Assembly: GCF_030161095.1 (NCBI RefSeq) | Contig: NZ_BSPP01000013.1 | Coordinates: forward strand, 1 to 64,000 | DNA: 64,000 nucleotides | Source: Cypionkella aquatica | Lineage (GTDB): Bacteria > Pseudomonadota > Alphaproteobacteria > Rhodobacterales > Rhodobacteraceae | Direction of reading: 5' to 3' | Part shown: positions 9,910-18,778 of the stretch, one piece after another | How the letters are laid out: every line of letters begins with the position of its first letter | Position numbering within the stretch: position 1 is the stretch's first letter | Notes under the pieces: model-generated | Seen by the model: the letters and a program-made list of their open reading frames with translations, nothing else | Told to the model about the DNA's origin: nothing | The model's database searches: none | Program-made: the position numbers and the translations under genes

Positions 9910-10337
9910 GCATGGAGCAGCGTTTGATGGGTCTGATCGCCCCCATTTTGACCACGCGTGTCGCGCATTGGATGGCATTGCTTGGCCTCTGCGCCGCCTA
10001 TCTGCAGGGTAGCCTGATGAAATTGTTGAATTTCAACAGCGCGATTGCCGAGATGACGCATTTCGGCCTGAAACCCGCGACCTTGTTCGCGGTGGCAGTG
10101 ATCGGGTTTGAGTTGACCGCCTGCGCCATGATTCTGACCGGGTTTTACCGCTGGCTGGGCGCGCTTGGGCTGGCGGGGTTTACTCTGCTTGCGACCTTTG
10201 TTGCCCTGCGATTTTGGGAAATGCCTGCGGGCATGGACAGGATGATGGCAACCAATGCTTTCTTCGAGCATCTGGGCCTGATCGGGGGTTTTATCCTGAT
10301 CGCGCTGATGGACGTGCGGGCGCAATCACCAATTTAA
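9906..10337 (+). CDS. DoxX family membrane protein
   Basis: 143 residues with four hydrophobic segments. The pattern [31 protein letters not shown] and [15 protein letters not shown] is that of DoxX/DoxD-like proteins, small inner-membrane proteins linked to redox or thiol stress in some bacteria. The ATG overlaps the amidohydrolase TGA (ATGA), so it is coupled to that gene. A frame starting 35 codons earlier is part of the amidohydrolase coding region and was rejected. Confidence 0.85.
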   Translation: MSMEQRLMGLIAPILTTRVAHWMALLGLCAAYLQGSLMKLLNFNSAIAEMTHFGLKPATLFAVAVIGFELTACAMILTGFYRWLGALGLAGFTLLATFVALRFWEMPAGMDRMMATNAFFEHLGLIGGFILIALMDVRAQSPI

Positions 10338-10363
10338 CTCTTGACCCAACAAGGAAGAAAACG

Positions 10364-11185
10364 ATGAATTTTGTCACCACCAAAGACGGCACCCGTATCG
10401 CGTACAAAGATTGGGGCACAGGCCAGCCGATTGTATTCTCGCATGGCTGGCCGCTGTCTGGCGATGCTTGGGACGGGCAAATGCTGTTCTTCGCCTCAAA
10501 AGGCTACCGGGTGATTGCGCATGATCGCCGCGGTCATGGCAAATCGGATCAGCCTTGGGATGGCAACAACATGGATCAATATGCCGATGATCTGGCGGAG
10601 GTGATCGAGGCGCTTGATCTGAAAGATGCCATCCTGATCGGCCATTCGACCGGGGGCGGCGAGATCACACATTACGTTGGCCGTCACGGCACCGCCCGTG
10701 TCGCCAAGATGGTGTTGGTCGGCGCTGTGCCGCCTTTGATGCTGAAAACCGAAGCCAATCCAGAGGGCACGCCGATGGAGGTGTTCGACGGCATCCGCAA
10801 AGGCACCGCCGAGGATCGCTCGCAGTTCTTCAAAAATCTCTCAGTGCCGTTCTTTGGCTTCAACCGCGCGGGTGCGACCGACAACGAAGGGCTGCGTGGC
10901 AGCTTCTGGCTGGCCGGGATGGAGGGCAGCATCAAGGCGCACTATGATTGCGTGCACGAATTCTCGGAAGTCGACTACACCGAAGGTCTGAAAAAGATCG
11001 ACAAGCCGACCCTGATCATCCACGGCGATGACGATCAAATCGTGCCGATTGCGGCGTCGGCGCTGAAATCCGCCAAGATCGTCAAAGGCGCCGAGCTGAA
11101 AATCTATCCCGGCGCACCGCATGGTTTGGCGCAGACAGAGGCGGCGAAGTTCAACGCTGATGTATTGGCGTTCATCACAGCCTGA
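10364..11185 (+). CDS. Alpha/beta hydrolase, non-haem chloroperoxidase type
   Basis: 273 residues. Catalytic residues are S95 in GHSTGG, an aspartate in HGDDDQIV at about 223 and H253 in PGAPHGL. The opening [16 protein letters not shown] and the [12 protein letters not shown] segment are typical of the cofactor-free haloperoxidase/esterase clade. In vivo these are usually esterases or perhydrolases. A strong AAGGAAGAAA ribosome site precedes ATG 10364. It ends the run that begins with the isochorismatase-fold gene. Confidence 0.9.
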   Translation: MNFVTTKDGTRIAYKDWGTGQPIVFSHGWPLSGDAWDGQMLFFASKGYRVIAHDRRGHGKSDQPWDGNNMDQYADDLAEVIEALDLKDAILIGHSTGGGEITHYVGRHGTARVAKMVLVGAVPPLMLKTEANPEGTPMEVFDGIRKGTAEDRSQFFKNLSVPFFGFNRAGATDNEGLRGSFWLAGMEGSIKAHYDCVHEFSEVDYTEGLKKIDKPTLIIHGDDDQIVPIAASALKSAKIVKGAELKIYPGAPHGLAQTEAAKFNADVLAFITA

Positions 11186-11192
11186 ACCGATG

Positions 11193-11217
11193 GGCCGGCA
11201 GGTGCGACCTACCGGCC
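11193..11217 (+). terminator. Hairpin after the chloroperoxidase-like gene
   Basis: GGCCGG-c-AGGT-gcg-ACCT-a-CCGGCC forms a near-perfect 12-bp stem 7 bp past the stop codon. Only a short TTGT follows, so termination may be weak. Confidence 0.6.
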
Positions 11218-11265
11218 TTGTCCATGCAAATCTTTCACGGCGCTTCTGTCGCCAGAGGCACACCG

Positions 11266-12876
11266 ATGACGAAATATCCAAAGCCCGCCAGCAGTTTCGC
11301 CCCACTGCGCTATCCGGTTTTTGCGGTGATCTGGGGGGCGACGGTGCTGGGCAACACCGGCAGTTTCATGCGCGATGTTGCAAGCTCGTGGCTTGTCACT
11401 GACCTGTCGGCCTCGCCCGCTGCGGTGTCGATGATCCAAGCGGCGGCAACTTTGCCGATCTTTCTGCTGGCGATTCCGGCGGGAGTATTGTCGGATGTTC
11501 TGGATCGCCGTAAGTTTCTGATCGGAATTCAACTGCTGCTGGCCTGTGTCAGCACGGCTTTGATGATCCTGTCCTACTACGACATGCTGACGATCAATCT
11601 GCTGGTGGGCTTGACCTTTTTGGGTGGCATTGGTGCGGCGCTGATGGGGCCGACGTGGCAAGCCATCGTGCCAGAACTGGTGCCACGCACCGAGGTGAAA
11701 AGTGCCGTCGCGCTGAATTCGCTTGGCATCAACATCGCGCGCTCGATTGGTCCTGCGGCGGGGGGTATCCTGCTGGCAGCGGTTGGCGCGGCGCTGACCT
11801 ATAGCGCCGATGTGATCAGCTATGTCTTTATCATCGCGGCGCTGCTGTGGTGGCCTCGACCCAAAGATGCGGATGACGCGCTGTCCGAGAAATTCTTCGG
11901 CGCGTTCCGAGCGGGGCTGCGCTACACGATGGCCAGCCGACCTTTGCACATCGTGCTGTTGCGGGCGGCGATCTTCTTTGCGTTTGCCAGTGCGATCTGG
12001 GCTTTGCTGCCGCTGGTGGCGCGCAATCTGCTGGGGGGCGATGCGACATTTTACGGTGTGTTGCTGGGCGCGGTGGGGGCTGGGGCCATTGTGGGCGCGC
12101 TGGTGATGCCGGGCTTGCGGGCAAGGTTTGATGCCGATGGCCTGCTGCTGGGGGCTGCGATCATCACCGCGTGTGTGATGGCGGGGCTGGCTGCGGCACC
12201 GCCGAATGCCGTCGCTTTGGCCTTGCTGCTTTTGCTGGGCGCCGCTTGGATCACCGCGCTCACGACGTTCAACGGCGCGGCGCAGGCGATCTTGCCGAAT
12301 TGGGTGCGGGGCCGGACTTTGGCGGTTTATCTGACCGTTTTCAATGGCGCGATGACAGCGGGCAGCCTTGCTTGGGGGGCTGTCGCGCAAGAGCTTGGCA
12401 TCCCGACCGCTCTGCTCATCGCCGCTGCGGGTCTGGCCATTGTCGCCATCCTGCTGCACCGAGTAAAGCTGCCAAGTGGTGAGGCAGATCTGATTGCGTC
12501 AAACCACTGGCCCGAGCCTTTGGTGGCCGAGCCTGTCGCGCATGATCGCGGTCCTGTGCTGATCCTGATCGAATACAATGTCGCCAAGGAGCATCGTGCG
12601 GCTTTTCTGCATGCGTTGGAACGTCTGTCACAGGAGCGCCGCAAGGATGGCGCTTATGGTTGGGGTGCCACCGAAGATTCTGCTGATCCACAGAAGATAG
12701 TTGAGTGGTTCATGGTCGAATCCTGGGCCGAACATCTGCGCCAGCACAAGCGGGTGTCAAACGCCGACGCCGATCTGCAAAACGAAACCCTGCGCTATCA
12801 TACGGGGCCAGATCGCCCCGTGGTGCGGCATTTCCTGACCATTGATCGCCGGCACCGACGCCCTGCAAAATCCTGA
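11266..12876 (+). CDS. MFS exporter (EntS-like, TMR3/DUF894) fused to a monooxygenase-fold C-terminal domain
   Basis: 536 residues. The first 400 or so form a 12-helix MFS transporter; SDVLDRRKFL is the motif A-like loop, and GPTWQAIVPELVPR plus SLGINIARSIGPAAGG are typical of the EntS/TMR3 subfamily. The last 110 residues (from about VLILIEYNVAKEH, with GAYGWGATED and FMVESWAEH) resemble an antibiotic-biosynthesis-monooxygenase (ABM) ferredoxin-like domain. Start is ATG 11266 after AGAGG; an upstream TTG/ATG lacks a site. Probably exports a small toxic metabolite. Confidence 0.87.
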   Translation: MTKYPKPASSFAPLRYPVFAVIWGATVLGNTGSFMRDVASSWLVTDLSASPAAVSMIQAAATLPIFLLAIPAGVLSDVLDRRKFLIGIQLLLACVSTALMILSYYDMLTINLLVGLTFLGGIGAALMGPTWQAIVPELVPRTEVKSAVALNSLGINIARSIGPAAGGILLAAVGAALTYSADVISYVFIIAALLWWPRPKDADDALSEKFFGAFRAGLRYTMASRPLHIVLLRAAIFFAFASAIWALLPLVARNLLGGDATFYGVLLGAVGAGAIVGALVMPGLRARFDADGLLLGAAIITACVMAGLAAAPPNAVALALLLLLGAAWITALTTFNGAAQAILPNWVRGRTLAVYLTVFNGAMTAGSLAWGAVAQELGIPTALLIAAAGLAIVAILLHRVKLPSGEADLIASNHWPEPLVAEPVAHDRGPVLILIEYNVAKEHRAAFLHALERLSQERRKDGAYGWGATEDSADPQKIVEWFMVESWAEHLRQHKRVSNADADLQNETLRYHTGPDRPVVRHFLTIDRRHRRPAKS

Positions 12877-12896
12877 TCTAAACAGAAGGCCGCGCC

Positions 12897-13568
12897 ATGA
12901 AACTGACCCTGCCGCCACTGCTCAGCCTGAACGGAGGCTACGTTGACACCATAGGTTTTCTTGCCTCGCAGGGCCTGTTCACTGCGCATGTTACGGGTAA
13001 CTTTGTCACTATTGCCGCGACGCTGCTGCATGGCACCTCGGGTCTTGCGGCCAAACTGCTGGCGCTTCCAGTGTTCTGCGCCGTGGTGGTGGTCACGCGG
13101 CTTTTAAGCGGGCTGCTGCCCAGGATCGGATTGCAGGTTCTGGCCAGCATGTTGGTGGTGAAACTGGGTCTACTGGTGCTGGCGGCCATGTTAGCGCTGA
13201 TTTATGGTCCATTTGCCACTGCCGACAGCGGAGTTGCGATCGTCACAGGCATGGTGCTGGTCAGTGCGATGGCGATCCAGAACGCTATTCACCGCATCCA
13301 TCTGGCCAATGCGCCGCCGACCACCTTGATGACCGGTACAACCACCCAGATCATGATCGACATCGCCGATCTGCTACATGGCGCTGTGGGCGAAGCGCGC
13401 GGGACGGCGAAAGCCCGACTGGGTCGAATGGCTGTAAGCGTTTTCGCCTTTGCTTTGGGCTGCGGCCTCGCCGCACTCGCTTACATCGCCTTGGGAAATT
13501 GGGCGTTTTCCGTGCCACCAGTGTTGGCACTCGTGGTGCTCGGGTTGCATGCGCGCGTGGCCGAATAG
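12897..13568 (+). CDS. DUF1275 (YoaK-like) membrane protein
   Basis: 223 residues and about six membrane segments. LNGGYVDTIGFLASQGLFTAH and VTGNFVTIAATL near the N terminus, and AIQNAIHRIH with TTLMTGTTTQ in the middle, are the DUF1275 signature. Function unknown; many are transporter-like. It follows the MFS gene after 20 bp with a CAGAAGG site, so the two are probably co-transcribed. It converges on the AraC gene that ends at 13592. Confidence 0.88.
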   Translation: MKLTLPPLLSLNGGYVDTIGFLASQGLFTAHVTGNFVTIAATLLHGTSGLAAKLLALPVFCAVVVVTRLLSGLLPRIGLQVLASMLVVKLGLLVLAAMLALIYGPFATADSGVAIVTGMVLVSAMAIQNAIHRIHLANAPPTTLMTGTTTQIMIDIADLLHGAVGEARGTAKARLGRMAVSVFAFALGCGLAALAYIALGNWAFSVPPVLALVVLGLHARVAE

Positions 13569-13591
13569 CGTCGGACGGACATTGTGCAGCA

Positions 13592-14488
13592 TCAATGTCT
13601 TTCGCGTGTGCGCCAGATTACGGGCGGAACACCGATCACTTCGGTAAACTCTTCAACGAAGTCTTGCGCGCTGGTGAAACCGCAGCGCTGAGACACTTCG
13701 GCCAGCGTCATGCCAGTCTCTTTCAAGTAGGTTTTGCTGCGCCCGACCCGGTATTGCGTCAGCCAATGCAGTGCCCCTGCACCGGTCTCGGCAAAATCAT
13801 CTGTCAGATCTTTGACCGCAATCCCGCTAGCGGCTGCGATATCGTGCAAACCTACAAGCCTTTCAAAATTCGCGACCATAAAGTCTTTCGCCCGCTTTTG
13901 GCGCAGTGCTGACGACAAAACCACTCCGTCACCATCCGGCAGACAGCCATAGCGGTGCGCGATATGCGCGCTTAGGGCGAGGCCGACCTGCTGCAACAAG
14001 GCCCGATGCACCGACTTGGGTGCGTCGAGGATTGGCAAAAGTGCCGCGCTCAGATTCCAAACCACGTCATCCTTCACCGCGCGGCAAGTGAGCAGATCAG
14101 CCACTGGCAACTCGTCGGCCTCAAGGCATAACTCGTCCAAAAGACGACTTGGCATATGGAAGGCCAGAGCGTGAAAATCACTGTGAATCTGGATCGACGC
14201 ACCGTTGCGCAAGCTGATCAGGCATATTGAGCCCTTGCGGCAAAGCCGCTTGGCAGAGGTTGGTCGGTTTGGCCAAAGATCGCTGTGGCAGGTATCGGCA
14301 AGGTAGAGCAACAACAAAAACCCGTCACTGGATGGCAAAACCACCGTTCGGCCGGATGGGCCGACCCCAAAATTCATATGGGTGATGGTGATTTCTGCCG
14401 AAGCAAGGGGCGTTGTCGATAGTGTCACAGCAGAGCTTTCACCAAAGCAAGCCGCAATGCGTCCGCTAGAGTCTGCCTGATTTTTCAA
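13592..14488 (-). CDS. AraC-family transcriptional regulator
   Basis: About 298 residues. The last 100 residues hold two helix-turn-helix units: LVGLHDIAAASGIAVKDL and TLAEVSQRCGFTSAQDF, then the conserved end of the AraC domain. The N-terminal half is a sensor region. The start is uncertain: I chose TTG 14488, preceded by GGTGGAACGGG, because the frame upstream to ATG 14617 is Cys-rich and unlike the family, while the chosen start aligns with the divergent AraC gene at 14792. Probably regulates a neighbour. Confidence 0.8.
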   Translation of the reverse strand: MKNQADSSGRIAACFGESSAVTLSTTPLASAEITITHMNFGVGPSGRTVVLPSSDGFLLLLYLADTCHSDLWPNRPTSAKRLCRKGSICLISLRNGASIQIHSDFHALAFHMPSRLLDELCLEADELPVADLLTCRAVKDDVVWNLSAALLPILDAPKSVHRALLQQVGLALSAHIAHRYGCLPDGDGVVLSSALRQKRAKDFMVANFERLVGLHDIAAASGIAVKDLTDDFAETGAGALHWLTQYRVGRSKTYLKETGMTLAEVSQRCGFTSAQDFVEEFTEVIGVPPVIWRTRERH

Positions 14489-14791
14489 ACCCGTTCCACC
14501 CGTCAGCAACGTCCGTCCCCGTATACAACATGCAGGACCGCATCGCACTTGACCAGCCTTATCGCCGCGCACAAAGCCGGTGCCGCAGCATAGCATTTGG
14601 CATGTCAGGACTTTCATCCAATTGAGGAAATTTTGTGCAAGGCAACCTGATAATGCGACTCATTCCGACGAATTTCTGCGTAGGTCGAGCCATGAAAATT
14701 TCACCGCATGCGATCAGTCGCTAATGCTGGCCCGAACTCGCGCTCTGCGATACGATCACTGCCAAGATCCGAGACAATCAGGAACCGCGCA
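14489..14791. promoter_or_regulatory. Intergenic region between divergent AraC genes
   Basis: About 300 bp that must carry promoters for both regulators. It is less GC-rich around 14600-14700. I see no convincing -35/-10 pair or operator dyad. If the upstream ATG at 14617 is the true start of the minus-strand regulator, the region shrinks to 174 bp. Confidence 0.4.
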
Positions 14792-15709
14792 ATGACCGTC
14801 TCTCCTCCGCATTTCGCTGGCGCCTTCAAAGTGACAAGCGATGCACATGGCTGTCCAACAGCCAATCTCAGCCAAGATCAGGCATTGGCGGGGGGCAATA
14901 TACAGTTTTTCCGTAAGGCCAGCACAGATCAGCAACTGCGCCAAGTCGCAACGCCACCAAGTGATCGAGGGCTTTTGATTGGCATCGCCCTGCAAGGCAA
15001 CCATCGCCGTCAGGTGTTTCGGGAGCACCATGCCGAGTATCACGATTTTGAAGAAAATGCGATCTATATCAGAGACTTCAATGATAGCTACCGCGCCGAT
15101 CTGATCGGCCCTTTCGAGTTTCTTCTGCTCGAAATCGCGCCCCAATCCCTGCAGCGCATCGCTGAAGAGGCTGATGTGGCCGGTGTGTCTTCGCTAAACC
15201 ATCAGATCGCGACCAAAGACCCAGTGCTGGGCAATCTAAGCCGCGCTCTGATCCCAGCGTTTGAACGCCCAGCCGAAGCCAGCGCCTTGTTTCTGGATCA
15301 AATGGCCACCGCGATTGGCACGTATATTGTGCAACAATATGGCAATCGTCCAGCAGGCGGCGTGCCAAAATCCCGCAGGTTGTCGCGCGCGCATGAAAAT
15401 CTGGCAAAAGCAATCTTGCTCGACGATCTGGATGGCGATGTATCGATCGCGAAGGTGGCCGAGGCTTGCAACTTGTCACGGGGTTATTTTATCCGCGCTT
15501 TCCGCGACACCACTGGCCAGACGCCCTATCAATGGCTGGTCAGCGCACGTATCCGTCGCGCTTGCGATCTGCTCCGTGCGCCTGCCATCACCTCGCTTGC
15601 CGAAGTGGCCGTTCAGTGTGGCTTTAACGATCAAAGCCATTTCACCCGAGTATTCGCCAGTGTGGTCGGCACCACTCCGGGCGCTTGGCGCCGCGATGCG
15701 ATGCTGTGA
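14792..15709 (+). CDS. AraC-family transcriptional regulator
   Basis: 305 residues. Residues 1-190 are the sensor half. The C-terminal 100 residues have both helix-turn-helix units (VSIAKVAEACNLSRGYFIRAF and SLAEVAVQCGFNDQSHFTRVF) and the closing TTPGAWRRDAML. Start ATG 14792 follows CAGGAA. It is divergent from another AraC gene and converges on the LysR gene. Its target is unknown; the adjacent detoxification genes are candidates. Confidence 0.9.
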   Translation: MTVSPPHFAGAFKVTSDAHGCPTANLSQDQALAGGNIQFFRKASTDQQLRQVATPPSDRGLLIGIALQGNHRRQVFREHHAEYHDFEENAIYIRDFNDSYRADLIGPFEFLLLEIAPQSLQRIAEEADVAGVSSLNHQIATKDPVLGNLSRALIPAFERPAEASALFLDQMATAIGTYIVQQYGNRPAGGVPKSRRLSRAHENLAKAILLDDLDGDVSIAKVAEACNLSRGYFIRAFRDTTGQTPYQWLVSARIRRACDLLRAPAITSLAEVAVQCGFNDQSHFTRVFASVVGTTPGAWRRDAML

Positions 15710-15738
15710 CAGTCACGGCGAATTGCTTTTGGCGCGTG

Positions 15739-16656
15739 TCAGTCTTTCACAGGAAATCTAAGTGCTGACACTTCACGCATGTGTGCCTCGAAGAAATCGG
15801 TGAATGTCGCAACCAACGGCGGAAGAACCGCATAGGGCGGATAGAAAAGTGTCAGCCATAAAGGCGGCACTTGCCAGTCTGGAAGAATATTTTCGACCGC
15901 GCCGCTGGCAATGCCATCATGCACGATGAAACCCGGTAAGACTGCTATTCCATTGGAAAATTTTGCCAGTGAGTACAGAAAGTCCCCATTGTTTGATACG
16001 ATGGCGGTTCCCGCAGAGATGCTGCGCTTTGCCCCGTCTTTGCGGAAAATCCAAGTCTCTGCTCTGCCGTCTGACGCGTAAGACATGCAATAGCCCTTAG
16101 GCAGGTCGTCGGGCGTTTCGGGGCGCGATATGCGGTTCCAAAGGCTTGGCGCTGCAACGGCAAATCTAGGCACCTCACAGATTTTGCGCCAGATCGTCGA
16201 TTTGTCGCTGGGTGGGCCAGAGATCCGAATGGCCAGATCACAGTTTTCCTCAACGATATCAATCAGCGTATCGGTTAACTTCACCTCAACAGAAATGTTC
16301 GGATAGGCCAGTCGGAAGTTACTGATCAGCGCTGGCAGCAGTTGCAGGCCCAGCGACATCGGAGCGTTGATGGCCAATCGCCCGCGATCTGGCAGCACAG
16401 CTTGGGTAATCTCTTGCGTCACGCGATCAAAATCATCGACAACCGAGCCATAACGCGCGGCTACAAGTGCGCCGGCGTTGGTCAAAGCAACTTGCCGCGT
16501 CGTGCGCACAAACAGTTGTTGGCGCAAATCTTCCTCAAGTCTGGCGACGACGCGGGTGACTGACGCGGGCGTCATCATCAGGCTGCGTGCAGCCGCGGCA
16601 AAGCTGCGCAATTCGGCAACCTTCAGGAACACGCGGATCGGCTTGATATCTTGCAT
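15739..16656 (-). CDS. LysR-family transcriptional regulator
   Basis: 305 residues. The N-terminal wHTH is clear (IRVFLKVAELRSFAAAARSL with TPASVTRVVARLEE and VRTTRQVALTNAG), followed by the effector-binding fold. It is divergent from a ring-cleaving dioxygenase and a hydrolase, with a 112-bp shared intergenic region holding two dyads (16666-16692 and 16706-16744), so it most likely controls those genes and itself. In other bacteria similar gene pairs respond to quinones, but with a MarR regulator in Bacillus. Confidence 0.92.
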   Translation of the reverse strand: MQDIKPIRVFLKVAELRSFAAAARSLMMTPASVTRVVARLEEDLRQQLFVRTTRQVALTNAGALVAARYGSVVDDFDRVTQEITQAVLPDRGRLAINAPMSLGLQLLPALISNFRLAYPNISVEVKLTDTLIDIVEENCDLAIRISGPPSDKSTIWRKICEVPRFAVAAPSLWNRISRPETPDDLPKGYCMSYASDGRAETWIFRKDGAKRSISAGTAIVSNNGDFLYSLAKFSNGIAVLPGFIVHDGIASGAVENILPDWQVPPLWLTLFYPPYAVLPPLVATFTDFFEAHMREVSALRFPVKD

Positions 16657-16665
16657 CTGTCATTA

Positions 16666-16692
16666 TTGCATTATCGACAATAGTAAATGCAA
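16666..16692. promoter_or_regulatory. Candidate LysR operator dyad
   Basis: TTGCATT and AATGCAA form perfect 7-bp arms around a 13-bp AT-rich spacer, just upstream of the LysR start. The T-N11-A style spacing and the divergent position fit a LysR autoregulatory site. A second imperfect dyad, CTTGATAACG and CGTTAACAAG (16706-16715 and 16735-16744), lies closer to the target gene. Confidence 0.5.
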
Positions 16693-16768
16693 CAAGCTTT
16701 CTATTCTTGATAACGATCATGCGCCCTATCTTGGCGTTAACAAGCAACGATAACCCAAGGGTGTTCAG

Positions 16769-17701
16769 ATGATCAAACAAATCAAGGGCCTTCACCATGT
16801 GACGTCGATGGCCGCAGATGCCAATGAGAACAATACGTTCTTCACCAGCACTTTGGGGTTGCGTCGGGTCAAAAAGACCGTGAACTTTGACGCGCCAGAG
16901 GTCTATCATCTGTATTATGGCGATGAAGTTGGCACTCCGGGTTCGGTGATGACATATTTCCCCTTTGGTCAGATGCCAAAGGGTCGCCGCGGAACTGGCG
17001 AAGTTGGTGTGACCGAGTTCGCCGTGCCGACGGGCACACTCGGCTATTGGAAAGATCGCCTCGCAGCGCAGGGCGTGACCGGGCTGGCCGATGGCGGCTT
17101 TCTGGGTGAGCAACGTCTGGGGTTCAACGGTCCTGACGGGGATGGCTTTGCGCTGGTGGAAAGCGATTTGAAGGGCCGTACGCCTTGGACCAGGGCAGAT
17201 GTGCCGCAAGACGCAGGAATTCTCGGCTTTCATGGTGCGCGGATGCTGCTGCGGGATGCAGCAGCAACGGGCGAACTTCTGACCTTCATGGGGTATCAAA
17301 AGGACGAAACCGCAGGCAATGTCACCCGCTACAAAATTGAGGGGGGCAATGCTGCCGATACAATCGACCTTGAAGAATTGCCGCAATCACACACGGCAGG
17401 ACAAGGCGCGGGCTCGGTCCACCATATCGCCTTTGCAGTCGAAGATCGTGCCGCCCAACTAGAAGTGCGTCGCGCTTTGCTGGACACCGGCTATCAAGTC
17501 ACCCCGGTGATCGACAGGGATTACTTCTGGGCGATCTACTTTCGTACCCCCGGCGGTGTGCTGTTTGAGATCGCCACCAACGAGCCCGGCTTTGATCGAG
17601 ACGAAGATACCGCCCACCTTGGGCAGGCGCTGAAATTACCGGGCCGCTATGAGCCGCATCGGGCGCAGATCGAAAAACTGCTGCCGACGCTCGCATCTTA
17701 A
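16769..17701 (+). CDS. VOC-family ring-cleaving dioxygenase (MhqO/MhqA-like)
   Basis: 310 residues made of two vicinal-oxygen-chelate halves. The first opens with IKGLHHVTSMAADANENNTFF; the second contains SVHHIAFAVEDRAAQ, and a later glutamate in GGVLFEIATNEPGF completes the metal set. Members act on hydroquinones or catechol-like compounds, or as glyoxalase-type detoxifiers. Preceded by AAGGGTGTTCAG. It is followed by an MhqD-like hydrolase, the same pairing as in Bacillus mhq operons, which supports a quinone or electrophile role. Confidence 0.88.
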   Translation: MIKQIKGLHHVTSMAADANENNTFFTSTLGLRRVKKTVNFDAPEVYHLYYGDEVGTPGSVMTYFPFGQMPKGRRGTGEVGVTEFAVPTGTLGYWKDRLAAQGVTGLADGGFLGEQRLGFNGPDGDGFALVESDLKGRTPWTRADVPQDAGILGFHGARMLLRDAAATGELLTFMGYQKDETAGNVTRYKIEGGNAADTIDLEELPQSHTAGQGAGSVHHIAFAVEDRAAQLEVRRALLDTGYQVTPVIDRDYFWAIYFRTPGGVLFEIATNEPGFDRDEDTAHLGQALKLPGRYEPHRAQIEKLLPTLAS

Positions 17702-17729
17702 CGCACGATTTTGAAGGATGGAGACTGCT

Positions 17730-18335
17730 ATGCGCGACCAGACCTATCACGCTTTGACCAAATCGCCCGCCCCTGGAGCGCCGTTGATCTTCGCCTTTCA
17801 TGGCACTGGCGGCGATGAGAACCAATTCTTTGGATTGGCACAGCAAATCCATCCCGAGGCGGGCATCGTCTCGCCCCGGGGGGATGTGTCCGAGCATGGG
17901 GCCACCCGTTTTTTCCGCCGCACGGGGGAAGGCGTCTATGACATGGATGATCTTGCGCTGCGCACCAAAGCGATGGCGGGGTTCGTCGCAGCCCATAAAG
18001 CACAGCACCCGGACACGCCAATCTACGGCTTTGGCTATTCCAACGGGGCGAATATCCTTGCCTCGGTTGCGATGACGCGGCCAGATTTGTTTGATCGCAT
18101 CGGGTTGCTGCATCCGTTGATCCCTTGGCAGCCCAGCCCGGTTGACGGCCTGTCGGGCCGCCGCGTCCTCATTACCGCAGGACGGCGCGACCCGATTTGC
18201 CCGTGGCCGCTGAGTGCCGCGCTGATTGACTGGTTCAGCGCGCAGGGCGCCTCGGTCAGCACGGATATCCACGACGGTGGCCACGATCTGCGCCAGCCCG
18301 AACTGCTGGCGCTCAAACACCTTCTCACCGCCTAA
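17730..18335 (+). CDS. Alpha/beta hydrolase, MhqD/phospholipase-carboxylesterase type
   Basis: 201 residues. FAFHGTGGDENQF is the oxyanion loop, GYSNGANI carries the nucleophilic serine, and DPICPW with GGHDL gives the acid and histidine. Start taken at ATG 17730, with GGAG 7 bp before it; ATG 17718 has its ribosome site directly abutting and is less likely. It lies 28 bp after the VOC dioxygenase and is probably co-transcribed under the divergent LysR gene. Confidence 0.88.
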   Translation: MRDQTYHALTKSPAPGAPLIFAFHGTGGDENQFFGLAQQIHPEAGIVSPRGDVSEHGATRFFRRTGEGVYDMDDLALRTKAMAGFVAAHKAQHPDTPIYGFGYSNGANILASVAMTRPDLFDRIGLLHPLIPWQPSPVDGLSGRRVLITAGRRDPICPWPLSAALIDWFSAQGASVSTDIHDGGHDLRQPELLALKHLLTA

Positions 18336-18459
18336 CGTGACTCAAGGGACAGCATGTCTAGGGAATGAAGTGCCCCTGATTTCCTAGACACCTGCTTGGC
18401 TCAGTTTCTGCTGTCTGGTTTCGAAGTCAACTTGCGACGGTAAGCACGTTCAAAGCTAG
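18336..18459. other. Gene-free stretch with an 8-bp inverted repeat, possible mobile-element scar
   Basis: TGTCTAGG (18355-18362) and CCTAGACA (18383-18390) form a perfect inverted repeat close behind the hydrolase stop. It could be a hairpin or the end of a decayed insertion sequence. No open frame of note. Confidence 0.3.
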
Positions 18460-18652
18460 TTTACCAAGGCTGAAGCGGTAAAGAGTTACAACGGTCTTTC
18501 GCGGTCTATCGAATCCTTCTTTGACGACACCACCCCGCCACTAAAGGAAGGCATGAAGCCAATCTACTGAGGATTGAGGCATACTTCGTGGACAAGGAAA
18601 TTCGCCCGGATGCACCTAGTTTGCCTACAATACGCCTATTGGCCAAAAGAAT
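18460..18652 (+). pseudogene. Frameshifted remnant of an unknown gene beside tRNA-Arg
   Basis: Two protein-like pieces in different frames lie end to end. The first (18460-18570) includes KAEAVKSYNGLSRSIESFF and ends at a TGA. The second, starting about 18573, includes IEAYFVDKEIRPDAPSL and TIRLLAKRIR. Neither has a start codon and the frame changes between them, as expected of a decayed gene. Identity unknown. Its position against a tRNA gene makes a lost integrative element possible. Confidence 0.4.
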
Positions 18653-18680
18653 AAGGGGCTAGCGTTTCAGCTAACCCCTT
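18653..18680 (-). terminator. Terminator of tRNA-Arg
   Basis: AAGGGGTTAGC-tgaaac-GCTAGCCCCTT on the minus strand, 9 bp past the tRNA 3' end, followed by ATTCTTTT. A strong 11-bp stem. Confidence 0.75.
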
Positions 18681-18688
18681 GAAATCTT

Positions 18689-18765
18689 TGGTGGACCCAG
18701 AGCGATTCGAACGCCCGACCCTCAGATTCGTAGTCTGATGCTCTATCCAGCTGAGCTATGGATCC
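18689..18765 (-). tRNA. tRNA-Arg (anticodon ACG)
   Basis: 77 nt including an encoded CCA. The acceptor stem GGATCCA pairs with TGGGTCC, the D-stem is GCTC/GAGC, the anticodon stem TCAGA/TCTGA holds the loop CTACGAA with anticodon ACG, and the T-loop is TTCGAAT. It reads CGN arginine codons after A34-to-inosine editing. A gene remnant abuts its 3' side. Confidence 0.96.
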
Positions 18766-18778
18766 ACTCTTGCGGCTG

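Noticed and set aside
11209-12459. A 416-codon minus-strand frame
   Set aside because: Antisense to the MFS gene; polar Gln/Arg/His-rich sequence without domains.
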